Source: Candidatus Sulfotelmatobacter sp.
Lineage (GTDB): Bacteria > Acidobacteriota > Terriglobia > Terriglobales > Acidobacteriaceae
Reading direction: 5' to 3'
Assembly (NCBI GenBank): GCA_025462865.1
Contig: JAOAPI010000019.1
Coordinates: 1 to 64,000 of the forward strand
Length of the DNA stretch: 64,000 nucleotides
Positions within the stretch are counted from its first letter, which is position 1, and every line of letters starts with the position of its first letter. Positions 42,903 through 51,507 of this stretch are shown piece after piece. Position numbers and translations under genes: made by a program. The notes beneath the pieces were generated by a model. It had not been told where the DNA came from. It saw only the letters and a program-made list of their open reading frames with translations, and did not search any database.

Positions 42903-43717
42903 TCAGTCTTTCGAATCCCCCTGTGCCCTCGGCCAGACTGGATTCACCAACTCAATCCGCCAAATTGGTCCGCCGAAGTAAAGTGGACCTTCCGATTTCA
43001 CGAAAGCCGGAGCGTCACCGCCGAGAATCCACACGTGAATATCTGGGGGTTGCTTCCCTAACAGCGGTGCAACGACCCCTGCTGCGCCTCCGATTTCCAC
43101 TTTCACGACGTAGTGCCTGGCTTTGCGGCTGGAACCGGCAATCGAGAACGGTTCCTCGCCCTGCGAGGTGATTGCGAGTTTCACAAGGCGTGGTTTTGGT
43201 GTGGTCGCGATCATTGATACTTTGGCTTGTGGCGTATCCGACCCTAGGTTCTTCAATAGCGTGAATAACAGGCCATTCGCAACATCCGTCGGCAGGTCGA
43301 GGTGTTTGGTCGACACTTTCTCCTTGCCATCGTCGCCGCTGCTGCGGACCGTAACCTGGCCTGCCGGAACGTCGATTGAAACGTCGACAGGATGCTCGAA
43401 CGCGGACCCCTTCTGAATCAGGTGGTCGTTCAGCAGTCGAAAGGAACCATGCTGGGAGAAGACAGCAGTTTCGTCGTGAAGAGAACCGTCCTTAAGTGGA
43501 AGATCAGTCGGCTGGTCACCCGGTCACGGCGAGCGACCTGGATGAGGTCACCGTCGGCGATAGCCTCGCCTGACATCGTGCGCAGCACTAGAAATCCGTG
43601 AATCAACCCCTCGGCATACCGAACGGGGATTGCCTCATCCGGCGTTGCGCCTCCCGCAAACAGGAGAGTGCCGGCTACGACGATAACGAGTAAGGTCAAA
43701 CAGAAATGCTTTCCCAT
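42903..43717 (-). pseudogene. Secreted protein gene with a single frameshift
   Basis: The 5' part (ATG 43717) encodes a signal peptide 'GKHFCLTLLVIVVAGTLLFAGG' and about 60 residues up to 'VTSRLIFH'. A one-base loss near 43495-43500 then shifts the frame. The continuation in the other frame, F-K-D-G-S-L-H-D-E-T-A-V-F-S-Q-H-G-S-F-R-L, runs without a stop into the long downstream frame 'STKHLDLPTDVANGLLFTLLKNLG ... GGPIWRIELVNPVWP' ending at 42903. Together about 270 residues make one coherent exported protein of unknown function. Either a recent pseudogene or a sequencing error. Confidence 0.75.
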
Positions 43718-43880
43718 TGGCATTGCTTCTCGAGGTATTTGTTGCGAGTAGGTCCCAGATCTCACGTATAGGGATGTAAAAAGATTGTCAGATTCCTGTC
43801 ACGCAGAATCGCAGAATCGAGGAAGCTGAGGCGAGTGGGCCGAGCTTCTAACTCGCTGGCAAAGCTGAGAAGAAAAACAG

Positions 43881-44030
43881 AAAGACCATAACCTAAGATT
43901 TTCTCTGTGACTCTGTGGTGAAAAGCCCTTAGCCGAGTGCCCCATCTTTCGCGTTTTTTGCGAAGGGGGGAAAAAAAAGACCATGACCTAAGATTTTCTC
44001 TGTGTCTCTGTGACTCTGTGGTGAAAAGCC
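43881..44030 (+). repeat. Direct repeats of about 50 bp flanking a REP-like hairpin
   Basis: 43881-43927 and 43976-44030 share AAAGACCATRACCTAAGATT followed by TTTCTCTGTG...CTCTGTGGTGAAAAGCC; the second has an extra TCTCTGTG unit. Between them is a hairpin (CCCCATCTTTCGC...GCGAAGGGGGG, 43940-43970) followed by eight As. This 354-bp interval upstream of ribBA shows no coding frame and no FMN riboswitch. Confidence 0.8.
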
Positions 44031-44078
44031 TCTAACCCATTAACCAACTCAGAACCGGTTTGCTACAATCGCCTCAGC

Positions 44079-45257
44079 ATGAGTTCCCAAGCCTTCGCCG
44101 ACGTTCCCACCGCCATCGAAGAAATCCGCGCCGGCCGCATGATCGTCGTCGTCGACGACGAAGACCGCGAGAACGAAGGCGACATCACGCTCGCCGCCGA
44201 GAAGGTCACCCCCGAAGCCATTAACTTCATGGCCAAATTTGGACGCGGACTGGTCTGCCTCACCATGACCGAAGAGCGCCTCGACCATCTGCGCATTGGT
44301 CCCATGAGCGCCGAGAATACTTCGCAATACGGCACCGCATTTTGCGAGGCGATTGACGCGCGCGTGGGTGTGACCACCGGAATCTCCGCCTTCGATCGCG
44401 CGCGCACGATTCAGGTGGCCATCGATCCGGCAACGCAGGCCGCGGATCTTGCCCGCCCCGGGCACGTCTTCCCTCTTCGCGCGCGCAAAGGTGGAGTGCT
44501 TGTCCGTGCCGGACAGACTGAAGCGTCTGTCGATCTCGCGCGGCTTGCCGGACTGATTCCCGCCGGCATCATTTGCGAAATCATGAAGGACGACGGCACC
44601 ATGGCCCGCGTCCCCGACCTTATCGAGTTCTGCAAACAGCACGACATGAAGATGCTCACAGTCGCCGACCTCATTCGCTATCGCATGGCGAACGAGCGCT
44701 ACGTGCACCGCGTTGGCGAAGCCTTGGTCGACACCCGCTTCGGCGAGTTCCGCCTCATCGCATACGAGAGCGAGATCGACGGCGGAGAGTCACACGTGGC
44801 TCTGATCAAAGGAGAAATACCTCGCGGAGATATCGGCAACAAAGAAGACAAGACGGATGCGCCGGTGCTGGTTCGCATGCACGCGCATTGTTTGATGGGC
44901 GACGTCTTCGGCGCGACCGGTTGCGAGTGTCACGCAACTTTAGAAGGATCGTTGCGTCGCATCGCGCAAGAAGGCCGTGGAGCGCTGATTTATTTGCATC
45001 AGACGTCGAAGGGATTCTCGATCGAAAGACTTGGAGACCGCACCGCACTGAGTTTTCATCGCGGACGCCGTGGTCCCACGCTGCTCGAGAACGAACGCCA
45101 GACCCAGCGCGAAATCGGAATCGGCGCACAGATTCTTTGTGACTTAAATTTGCGGCGAATCCGCCTGCTGACAAATCGTCCAAAAAAGATTGCGGCTCTC
45201 GAAGGATTCGGAGTTGAAATCGTCGAACAGGTTCCGGTGGAATTGAGCAGAGTGTAG
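44079..45257 (+). CDS. ribBA: RibBA: DHBP synthase with divergent GTP cyclohydrolase II domain
   Basis: 392 residues. The N-terminal about 205 residues are 3,4-dihydroxy-2-butanone 4-phosphate synthase, with '[11 protein letters not shown]' metal/substrate loop and '[26 protein letters not shown]'. The C-terminal domain is GTP cyclohydrolase II-like and keeps zinc ligands C271, C282 and C284 (C-x10-C-x-C), but the usual Q-E-G-R-G-I-G-L stretch reads H-Q-T-S-K-G-F-S-I and the D-T-V-E-A-N motif is missing, so cyclohydrolase activity is doubtful. It makes riboflavin precursors. Other rib genes are not in the window. ATG 44079 is the natural start. Confidence 0.9.
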   Translation: MSSQAFADVPTAIEEIRAGRMIVVVDDEDRENEGDITLAAEKVTPEAINFMAKFGRGLVCLTMTEERLDHLRIGPMSAENTSQYGTAFCEAIDARVGVTTGISAFDRARTIQVAIDPATQAADLARPGHVFPLRARKGGVLVRAGQTEASVDLARLAGLIPAGIICEIMKDDGTMARVPDLIEFCKQHDMKMLTVADLIRYRMANERYVHRVGEALVDTRFGEFRLIAYESEIDGGESHVALIKGEIPRGDIGNKEDKTDAPVLVRMHAHCLMGDVFGATGCECHATLEGSLRRIAQEGRGALIYLHQTSKGFSIERLGDRTALSFHRGRRGPTLLENERQTQREIGIGAQILCDLNLRRIRLLTNRPKKIAALEGFGVEIVEQVPVELSRV

Positions 45258-45266
45258 CTTCGATGG

Positions 45267-45530
45267 CTAGAACGGTTTACGCACCACGACTTCAGCCTCT
45301 CGAATAAAAAATTGCGCCGAGCATTGTTCCGATCCGCAGATCACCGGGACCAGTCCATTAATCTGCCGCCGCGTAATCAGCCCCAACATCCCGCACGATG
45401 GACAAGCCAACACCGCCCAATACGGATCTTCCTTCTCGCCAACTTCACCCGCATTCTCTAAAACAAACACAGTTCCAGGCTGCATCTGCTCAGGGATCCA
45501 CTCATTGAGGATATCTAGTTCGCCGACCAT
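45267..45530 (-). CDS. Small zinc-ribbon-like protein
   Basis: 87 residues. Four cysteines in 'LACPSCGMLG' and 'VICGSEQCSAQFF' form a likely zinc ribbon. No membrane segment. Function unknown. It starts at ATG 45530 with GGAGG nearby, convergent with ribBA (9 bp between stops). Confidence 0.68.
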   Translation of the reverse strand: MVGELDILNEWIPEQMQPGTVFVLENAGEVGEKEDPYWAVLACPSCGMLGLITRRQINGLVPVICGSEQCSAQFFIREAEVVVRKPF

Positions 45531-45610
45531 GCAATCCTCCCGTCATGCAAAACTTTATGGTGCAAAACTTTGTAATTCAAACTTCGAAACTTCTTTCGAG
45601 CAAACTTGTG

Positions 45611-46093
45611 CTACGAAGTCTTTCTAGCACGGCGGCGGTCGGATGGCGCTATTACGGAAGTACTGCCTTTTCTTTTTGCGACGACGTCGGCGCGCACTTG
45701 GCGCACGGCGTCGCTGAGGCAAATGCCCAAAATGGGCTGGCTCGAATTTTTCAGGATGTCGACGATTTGCCGGGCTGATGTTTCGAGATAAAGATGCGTG
45801 CCATCGGTGAGCAGGTGCACGTCGGAGTTGCGTCCGACAATTTCGCCGAGGCCTTTGCCGAATTCGCGCTGCAGGAAACGCATGACCTTGCGGACGCCTT
45901 GCAATGAAAATCCTTTGCGCCGCAGTTCGCAGATCACCGCCATTTCCATAACGTTCTGCATTGTGTAGAGGCGGCGGTGGCCTTCGCGTTCGGGCTTGAC
46001 GACGCCTTTTTCGTCCCACCACTGGAGCTGGCGGGCGGTAACGCCGGTTAGAGCGATTACCTCAAGCGATGGAAACCGGTCTGGCATGATCAT
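45611..46093 (-). CDS. MerR-family transcriptional regulator
   Basis: 160 residues. N-terminal winged helix 'FPSLEVIALTGVTARQLQWWDEKGVVKPEREGHRRLYTMQNVMEMAVICELRRKGFSLQGVRKVM' has the standard MerR HTH and wing. The effector part ('DVHLLTDGTHLYLETSARQIVDIL') resembles a DUF-type sensor fold rather than a metal-binding loop; no Cys pair is seen. Two TGTTTGAAACA palindromes lie at the start codon and 25 bp upstream, so it probably autoregulates. No adjacent target gene is obvious apart from ThiS, about 210 bp upstream. Confidence 0.82.
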   Translation of the reverse strand: MIMPDRFPSLEVIALTGVTARQLQWWDEKGVVKPEREGHRRLYTMQNVMEMAVICELRRKGFSLQGVRKVMRFLQREFGKGLGEIVGRNSDVHLLTDGTHLYLETSARQIVDILKNSSQPILGICLSDAVRQVRADVVAKRKGSTSVIAPSDRRRARKTS

Positions 46094-46155
46094 GTTTGAA
46101 ACAATTTATGAGTGGAATGTTTGAAACAGTTTAGACATAAGTTGGCGAGTGTCAA
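46092..46155 (-). promoter_or_regulatory. merR promoter with two palindromic operator-like sites
   Basis: Reading the minus strand: TTGACA (46155-46150), 16-bp spacer, TAAACT (46133-46128). A 17-bp motif ATGTTTGAAACARTTTA (plus strand) is repeated at 46092-46108 and 46117-46133; its core TGTTT-G-AAACA is a palindrome. One site overlaps the -10, the other the start codon, as expected of autorepression. Confidence 0.55.
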
Positions 46156-46222
46156 CAAGGAAGTGCAGGGAGAGGGTGCACGGTGTGGTTCGGGTGAGAG
46201 TGAGAGGTTGTGGTGGGTTAGT

Positions 46223-46312
46223 GCCGTCCCCTGAAGGGGACTGGTTCCGGTGTGCGGACGCTGACCCCGCACTTACGTGCGGGGCTAATGAATGGCGTCG
46301 CTAGCGCGACTC
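46223..46312. repeat. Dispersed repeat family 2 copy (inverted)
   Basis: Reverse orientation of the family: GTCCCCTGAAGGGGAC, CCCCGCACTTACGTGCGGGGCTAATGAATGGCGTCGCTAGCGCGAC. It abuts and partly overlaps the 3' end of the thiS gene, whose stop codon falls inside it. Confidence 0.8.
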
Positions 46313-46558
46313 GAGTGGCGACTGGCGACGGGTGCGGCGACTGGCGCCGCCGCCGACAAAGTGGACGATTTCGAGGCGGTCGCCGTCTTTCAGAGGGGTT
46401 TGGGGCCAGCGGTCGCGGGGGACGATGTCGCGGTTGAGTTCAACCGCGACGCGGTCGGACTTCATGCCGAGCGATTCGACCAACGCAGCGAGCGTGAAGT
46501 TGTCCGGGCCGACGGGATCGGAAAAGGTACGCTCGTCTCCGTTAATGTGCAGTCTCAT
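46301..46558 (-). CDS. thiS: ThiS-like sulfur carrier with abnormal C-terminal extension
   Basis: 85 residues, ubiquitin-fold sulfur carrier of thiamine thiazole synthesis. The core ends 'EIVHFVGGG' (G69-G71), exactly where ThiS normally stops with a free Gly-Gly for adenylation by ThiF and thiocarboxylation. Here 14 more residues (A-S-R-R-T-R-R-Q-S-P-L-E-S-R) follow, and the stop lies in a dispersed repeat (46223-46312). The protein would be inactive unless the tail is cleaved. No other thi gene is adjacent. Confidence 0.82.
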   Translation of the reverse strand: MRLHINGDERTFSDPVGPDNFTLAALVESLGMKSDRVAVELNRDIVPRDRWPQTPLKDGDRLEIVHFVGGGASRRTRRQSPLESR

Positions 46559-46740
46559 TCGCTGTACAGTTTATTCGATGAGCCGTCTCATCGAGAATGA
46601 GCCCTTCGCTGTGAATCTGATTCGAGCGAGAGGCTCGTTCCCTGTGCGTTCTCGTCAGTGCATCTCATTCGATGCCTGACCAGATGCGGCTCCTCGAAGT
46701 CAGTGTAGCAGCGACTGCACTTTTTCAGCTGTGGACGCTT

Positions 46741-46785
46741 ACGGTTCGTACTTCTACCGTTCGTACTTCTACTGTTCGTACTTCC
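46741..46785. repeat. 15-bp tandem repeat, three copies
   Basis: ACGGTTCGTACTTCT, ACCGTTCGTACTTCT and ACTGTTCGTACTTCC at 46741, 46756 and 46771. The Kelch protein gene ends in this repeat. Same unit length as the repeat at 36966. Confidence 0.8.
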
Positions 46786-48679
46786 ACAGGTCGTTGTATT
46801 TGGTGGACCCGCCAAAGATCCAGAGATTGCCAGCGGCATCGCTCCAACCGGATGAGCCGATGCGCGCTCCGGGAATGTTGTTCGGATCCGATACGCCCAG
46901 AGTGCCGTAGATTCCTGGCTGGTCGGGGATGCTGGGGCCGCTCATCCAGGTCCATTGGCCGGCTGCGCCGTATTTCCACAAATCGCTAAGTTGTCCGGGG
47001 GTAGTTGTGGACCCGAGGCCTAAGCCTCCGAAGAGCCAGAAATTGCCGGCTGCATCGCTTATGCCGACCGCGCTGTTTCGCGCGCCGGGGAAATTCGCGG
47101 CAGCCGCGGTTCCCTGCGTTCCGTAAACTCCCGGCTGGGCTGCGAGATCGGAGCCGCCCATCCATTTCCATTGGCCGGCGGAATATGCCCAGACGTCACT
47201 CAGATCACCCTTGACGCCGTTGACATCGTTGCCGCGTCCGCCGAATAGCAAGAAATTACCGGCAGCGTCGGTCCAACTGACCGCACTGTTTCGGCCTCCG
47301 GGTATATTGCTTGCTGCGAGTACGCCTCGGGCACCGTGGACGCCGGGCTGATCCGTAAGAGTAGAGCCGCCCATGAATGTCCATTTACCGGCGCTATATT
47401 TCCACATGTCATTAAGTTCGCCGGCTGCGGGCGAACCGGGACCGAAGCCTCCGAAAAGCCAGAGATTGCCGGCCGCATCCGTCCACACCACGGAACCGCT
47501 GCGTGCGCCCGGAGCATTGTTTGTATCGGGAGTTCCCGGAGTTCCATAAGTGGCTGCGGCGTTGGCTAAGTTTGAACCGCCCATCCACGCCCATTGGCCC
47601 GCGTGAAACTCCCAGAGGTCGTTGAGGTATCCGAGAAAGCCGGTGGAATCGAAGCCACTGCCGCCGAACAGCCAGAAGTTTCCAGATGCGTCCATCCAAA
47701 CCATGGAGCTTTGTCTTGCGCCCGGGGTGTTACCGGGGGCGGCCGTTCCCTGAGTGCCGTAGGTGCTTTGCTGATCAGTGACGTTCGCGCCGCTGACCCA
47801 GGTCCATTGGCCGGCGCTGTATTTCCAGAGATCGTTGAGGCCTCCGCCAACTCCGGCGGAATCCAACCCGAAACCGCCGAAGAGCCAGAAATTTCCTGCC
47901 GCATCGCTCCAGGAGGCCGCGTTGTCGCGTGAGCCGGGAACGTTGTCGGGCGCAGCTGCGCCAAGAGTTCCATACCTGCCGCTCTGGCTGAAGGACTCGC
48001 CGCCACCCATCCAGGTCCAATGGCCGACGGGACTGTTGGTCGTGCAGGCGACCGCGACGCTGGTCACGTTTGCGAGGGCCGATCCGGCACCCTTGGCTAT
48101 TGAGCAAGTCTGCGCGGGGCTGGAAGGTTGCGACAAGACGGTGACGTTGTAGGAGCTTCCCTGCCAGAGAGGATTGGCAAAGGCAAAAGCTCCATCGGCG
48201 CTGACTGAGAGGCTGTCGACCCCGTTGTTCTGGAGCATGAGGCCTGATCCGGTGAGACCCTGAACCGCGCCACCCACAGTAAAGGTGATGGTGGTGCAGG
48301 TGACCTGGACGCCGGTGATATTCGCGGCGGCTTTTCCACTGCCATTCGCTACCACGCACGTCTGTGCTGGATTTGAAGGCTGGGTGAGAACGGTAACCTG
48401 ATAGGCAGTTCCGCTGGCAACAGGGATGGCAAAGGTAAAGCTTCCGCCCTGGGCGATCGATACGTTATCTGCGCCATTGTTCTGAAGAACCAGACCTGAG
48501 CCGGCGACGCCGGAGACCGAGCCCGCGATGGTGTAGGTGGTTGGAGGCGGCGGGGTGTTTGGAGTCGGCGCGGGGATCGGCAGGGTAGTTCCAGTGTGTC
48601 CCCCTCCGCTGCAGGCGGTTGAGAGAGACAAGGCTAGCAGGATGAGCATCGACAGAGAAAACTTCGCGTGATTCTTCAT
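46769..48679 (-). CDS. Kelch-repeat lipoprotein
   Basis: 636 residues from ATG 48679. Lipoprotein signal with lipobox L-S-T-A-C, Thr/Pro-rich linker, then two tandem domains of about 85 residues with 'GLVLQNNGADNVSIAQGGSFTF' and Cys pairs ('AQTCVVANGSG...VTCTT'), then six Kelch blades each marked by 'PGARxSAVxWxDAAGNFWLFGG' and 'LNDLWKYSAGQWTWMGGS'. It should form a beta-propeller on the cell surface; binding partner unknown. An in-frame ATG at 48712 is possible but places residues before the signal peptide. The final blade is cut short by a tandem repeat (46741-46785). Confidence 0.85.
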   Translation of the reverse strand: MKNHAKFSLSMLILLALSLSTACSGGGHTGTTLPIPAPTPNTPPPPTTYTIAGSVSGVAGSGLVLQNNGADNVSIAQGGSFTFAIPVASGTAYQVTVLTQPSNPAQTCVVANGSGKAAANITGVQVTCTTITFTVGGAVQGLTGSGLMLQNNGVDSLSVSADGAFAFANPLWQGSSYNVTVLSQPSSPAQTCSIAKGAGSALANVTSVAVACTTNSPVGHWTWMGGGESFSQSGRYGTLGAAAPDNVPGSRDNAASWSDAAGNFWLFGGFGLDSAGVGGGLNDLWKYSAGQWTWVSGANVTDQQSTYGTQGTAAPGNTPGARQSSMVWMDASGNFWLFGGSGFDSTGFLGYLNDLWEFHAGQWAWMGGSNLANAAATYGTPGTPDTNNAPGARSGSVVWTDAAGNLWLFGGFGPGSPAAGELNDMWKYSAGKWTFMGGSTLTDQPGVHGARGVLAASNIPGGRNSAVSWTDAAGNFLLFGGRGNDVNGVKGDLSDVWAYSAGQWKWMGGSDLAAQPGVYGTQGTAAAANFPGARNSAVGISDAAGNFWLFGGLGLGSTTTPGQLSDLWKYGAAGQWTWMSGPSIPDQPGIYGTLGVSDPNNIPGARIGSSGWSDAAGNLWIFGGSTKYNDLWKYEQ

Positions 48680-49346
48680 GGAATTTTTAGTGATTACGCC
48701 CCCGAGTTTCATAGTGAAAGGGTAGCGGAGGGAAGCTGAGGTGGGAATGAACAGAACGGGTAGTGGAAAAAAGACTCTAGGGGTCGAAAGGCCTCAGTCA
48801 GCATATGGAAGTCGCTTGGGCAGGAAGGCACTCCTCACGCTTATTCCCTTGGGTAGAGGGGCAGTTTTTAACGTTTTAGTTTAAGTGCGCTACGCGACAG
48901 CCAAACCAATCGCCCCCAACTAGCATTGTCGCCGTATGCCGCGTAAGACCAGCAAGAAGCAGCATTCTACGAACATCCTTGACTACTCATGTAGGATTTC
49001 CACTTTTGAAAGAGACAGCCGGGTTGCCGGGTTGAGCGGACCAAGAAGAAGGGTAGTAAGAAACGAGCCGTCGTATAAGTTGCCCGCTATGGGCAAAGGA
49101 CAAAGTTTCACCGAGTCAGATTGAAGAACTGCAAGAAGAAGCGAACCAAAGTAGCCAACCGAGTCAGGAGATCTGCGCGACAAGCGGAAATCTTGGCTGA
49201 GCGAATCGAACACCTCGAAAGCCAACTAGCCAAATATAAATCTTAGCGACGATCCGTTACCAATTTTTGTCTAGCCTTGGGACTTCATGTGCAAGAGCAT
49301 ATCCTGCTAGGGTTCAAGTGTTGACCCTCTCCGTGGAGCTGTGTGG
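48680..49346. other. Gene-poor interval with decayed basic coding fragments
   Basis: 667 bp, less GC-rich than the neighbours. Short frames shift between each other: a Lys/Arg-rich stretch E-R-T-K-K-K-G-S-K-K-R ends at TAA near 49078, and another frame ends 'LAERIEHLESQLAKYKS' at 49246, a coiled-coil-like tail. These may be remnants of one small gene broken by frameshifts; no complete gene can be supported. Confidence 0.4.
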
Positions 49347-50342
49347 ATGGATATCTCCGAACTGACAGTCGATATAGCAATACTCGGCATCGCCATGTTC
49401 ATGGCTTTGATGCTACCCAAGACATGGATGCGCCGCACCGTTATTGCGATGTGGGGCTGTCTGATTGCAGTTTGCTTTGCGTACTACCAAAAGGCCGCCT
49501 GGTTGGACAGCGTCCCGTCAGCTCTAGTGGACTGTGCGACCTTCGGATTGGCCGCATTAGGAGGGTACGTGGCCGTTAATCCTCCCAGCCAAGACGACAA
49601 GAAGTTGAAGTACATATATATGTTCTCGTTCATAACTCTCGCTATCTTTGGTATCGGAGCCAACGTTTGGCAGAGGGGCATCGAAAGTGGGAGGCGGGTC
49701 CAATCAGAGCACAACGAGACAACAGCTAGAAACGATTTCTCTAAAAACTTGAAAGCCGTGAAAGAGTCAACGGAGCAAGCCGTGGCCGACATCCGAAACT
49801 TCTTGACTCACCCGCCGAAAGGATACACGCCCGAACAAGTACTGCAGATTGCCAAGACACTCTTAGACAACCACGCCCCAGCGGCAAGGTTAGAGCGGCC
49901 TTCAAACATAATTACCCCAGTTCCGAAGCCAGTTATACCGAAGCCACTTATATCCTCGGTGCCGACGATTTTCACCGATGGAGAGGTTAAAGGGAAAAAC
50001 TTTGGCGCACAGGCGGGAATGTTGCAGTTGCACGTTCGCGTCAAGCCCTCTGCGCAACGCGGAGATTATGCAAGTGACGGACGGATTGGTCCCGACAATC
50101 TTCAAGGCAACTTACGCGGAGTTAACTATATCGACCTTCCCATCGACATTATTCAACGATGGAGCGATACTGCCATCACGCTAAAATTTCCCTCTGATTA
50201 CTGGCAAAACGCGATCAGAAACATCGAATCCAGAGCTCAAAGTCGAGGCGTTATTCCCCCTCAGCAATCCGATCTCGAAGTTGGCTACCAAATTCTCTCA
50301 GATTCAGGTGATGCCAGAACTGGCTTCTTTTATGCTCACTAG
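49347..50342 (+). CDS. Membrane protein of unknown function, likely acquired
   Basis: 331 residues. Three to four N-terminal membrane helices (within about 110 residues), a helical linker ('NFSKNLKAVKESTEQAVADI'-like), a Pro-rich hinge 'PVPKPVIPKPL', and a C-terminal beta-rich domain beginning 'FTDGEVKGKNFG', reminiscent of IPT/TIG-like sandwich folds. No enzyme motif. ATG 49347 has GGAG eight bases upstream; GTG 49341 is an alternative. The base composition is more A/T-rich than its surroundings and codons are less GC-ending, which together with the decayed flank suggests horizontal acquisition. Confidence 0.65.
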   Translation: MDISELTVDIAILGIAMFMALMLPKTWMRRTVIAMWGCLIAVCFAYYQKAAWLDSVPSALVDCATFGLAALGGYVAVNPPSQDDKKLKYIYMFSFITLAIFGIGANVWQRGIESGRRVQSEHNETTARNDFSKNLKAVKESTEQAVADIRNFLTHPPKGYTPEQVLQIAKTLLDNHAPAARLERPSNIITPVPKPVIPKPLISSVPTIFTDGEVKGKNFGAQAGMLQLHVRVKPSAQRGDYASDGRIGPDNLQGNLRGVNYIDLPIDIIQRWSDTAITLKFPSDYWQNAIRNIESRAQSRGVIPPQQSDLEVGYQILSDSGDARTGFFYAH

Positions 50343-50522
50343 CGGTCCTTCCGGCTCGGCCAAATACTGAATCAATACCGAGTTCGCATTCGTTGGGAGC
50401 ACGAAGAGATGGGCCGGGGCGAGGCGGCTTCACGGATTTTGCAACCATTGCGGGGGGCGGGGAGCGCGTGTATGCCTGACGGCATACCCCTGATACGGAT
50501 CCCAGGCCCGCCTTGCGGTTTG

Positions 50523-50608
50523 CAGATCTCCAGCGAACGCCAGTACCGCCGGGGAAGCTTAGCGAGATCCCTCACCCGGCTGAAGAACGCCGCGTTTCGG
50601 GATGACGC
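50523..50608. repeat. Dispersed repeat, copy of second half of the 31816 element
   Basis: 'CAGATCTCCAGCGAACG...GCTTAGCGAGATCCCTCACCCGGCTGAAGAACGCCGCGTTTCGGGATGACG'. The interval 50343-50700 contains no gene; short GACGCCTT repeats follow (50608-50655). Confidence 0.7.
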
Positions 50609-50700
50609 CTTTTGTTCGGTACGATGCCTTCTGTTTGGGACGACGCCTTACGGCTTCTGAATGAGCGCAGGCCCGCTGATCGTATTTACGCTTTGCTGAG

Positions 50701-51282
50701 TTAGGCTTTGCGCAGGGCGAATTTGCGGGTGACGGTGCGGCCTTCGTGGTTGGCTTGGACCATGACGGAGGCGTCGGGCAGGGCGGATTCGTCGACTTCG
50801 ACGGAGATTTCGGCGTTGCCTCCGGCATCGGTAACGGCCTGCGTATAAAAAGGAGCGGCGTCGGGGCGGGCGAAGCGGAATGTGAGTCGCGCCCTGGGGA
50901 CGGCAGTGCCGCCTTCGGTGACACGCAACTGCATGGTGAGACTACGGTTGAGGTGAACTGAGGAAGCGTTCTCCCATTGCACGTCCAGTTGCTTGATGGC
51001 AGCGAGGGTTTCGCCTTCTGCTTTATCCAAAATAGTTTCCAACTTTCCGTCCTTTATTGATTCAAGAACGAGGCGATGCTGGTCTCGCAAGAGTTGCTCT
51101 TTTTGGGGATCGCCAAAGCCAGTTTCGGCAGCAGAAGTGGCGTAGGAAATTGCCTTCTTGCCGATGCACCTGCCGCGAACGAAGACCTGGGTCTGGAGCA
51201 GCTTCTCGCTCTCGCGGGCTTCGCTCTGCACGTGATAGATGGTGTCGCCGTGCTTGACGTCGGTGTTGAAGCCGAAAATCAT
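50701..51282 (-). CDS. Hypothetical protein divergent from the nuo operon
   Basis: 193 residues from ATG 51282. An N-terminal part 'MIFGFNTDVKHGDTIYHVQSEARE...LQTQVFVRGRCIGKKAISYA' looks like a compact conserved domain; the middle is helical; the C-terminal 80 residues form an Ig-like/macroglobulin-like beta domain ('LRVTEGGTAVPRARLTFRF'). No signal peptide or membrane helix. Family not recognised by me. It is transcribed away from nuoA across an AT-rich interval of 225 bp. Confidence 0.65.
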   Translation of the reverse strand: MIFGFNTDVKHGDTIYHVQSEARESEKLLQTQVFVRGRCIGKKAISYATSAAETGFGDPQKEQLLRDQHRLVLESIKDGKLETILDKAEGETLAAIKQLDVQWENASSVHLNRSLTMQLRVTEGGTAVPRARLTFRFARPDAAPFYTQAVTDAGGNAEISVEVDESALPDASVMVQANHEGRTVTRKFALRKA

Positions 51283-51431
51283 AAAAGATTTGTAATTGAG
51301 TAATTGTGCAATCGGGTAATTTTGCAATTGAAAAGTCTAGACCCAAGAAGAGTGGTGGCCCGATCATTCTTCTTGATTTTCAATTGCGAAATTTACCCGC
51401 TCACACAATTGCCAAATTGTTTCCCGTTCCC

Positions 51432-51461
51432 TTGACACTCCTGCTGATGAGCACCTAATCT
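51432..51461 (+). promoter_or_regulatory. Probable promoter of the nuo operon
   Basis: TTGACA (51432-51437), 18-bp spacer, TAATCT (51456-51461), about 47 bp before the nuoA ATG. Upstream, 51283-51420 is AT-rich with TAATTGAGTAATTG-type words and inverted CAATTG/AATTTACCCG segments. Confidence 0.5.
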
Positions 51462-51507
51462 AGAACGTTTAAGTGTTGCTTGGCGCGAATTATATATAGC
51501 CTGTCCT

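Noticed and set aside
43730-44078. FMN riboswitch upstream of ribBA
   Set aside because: None of the conserved RFN-element segments are visible; the region is explained by direct repeats and a REP-like hairpin.
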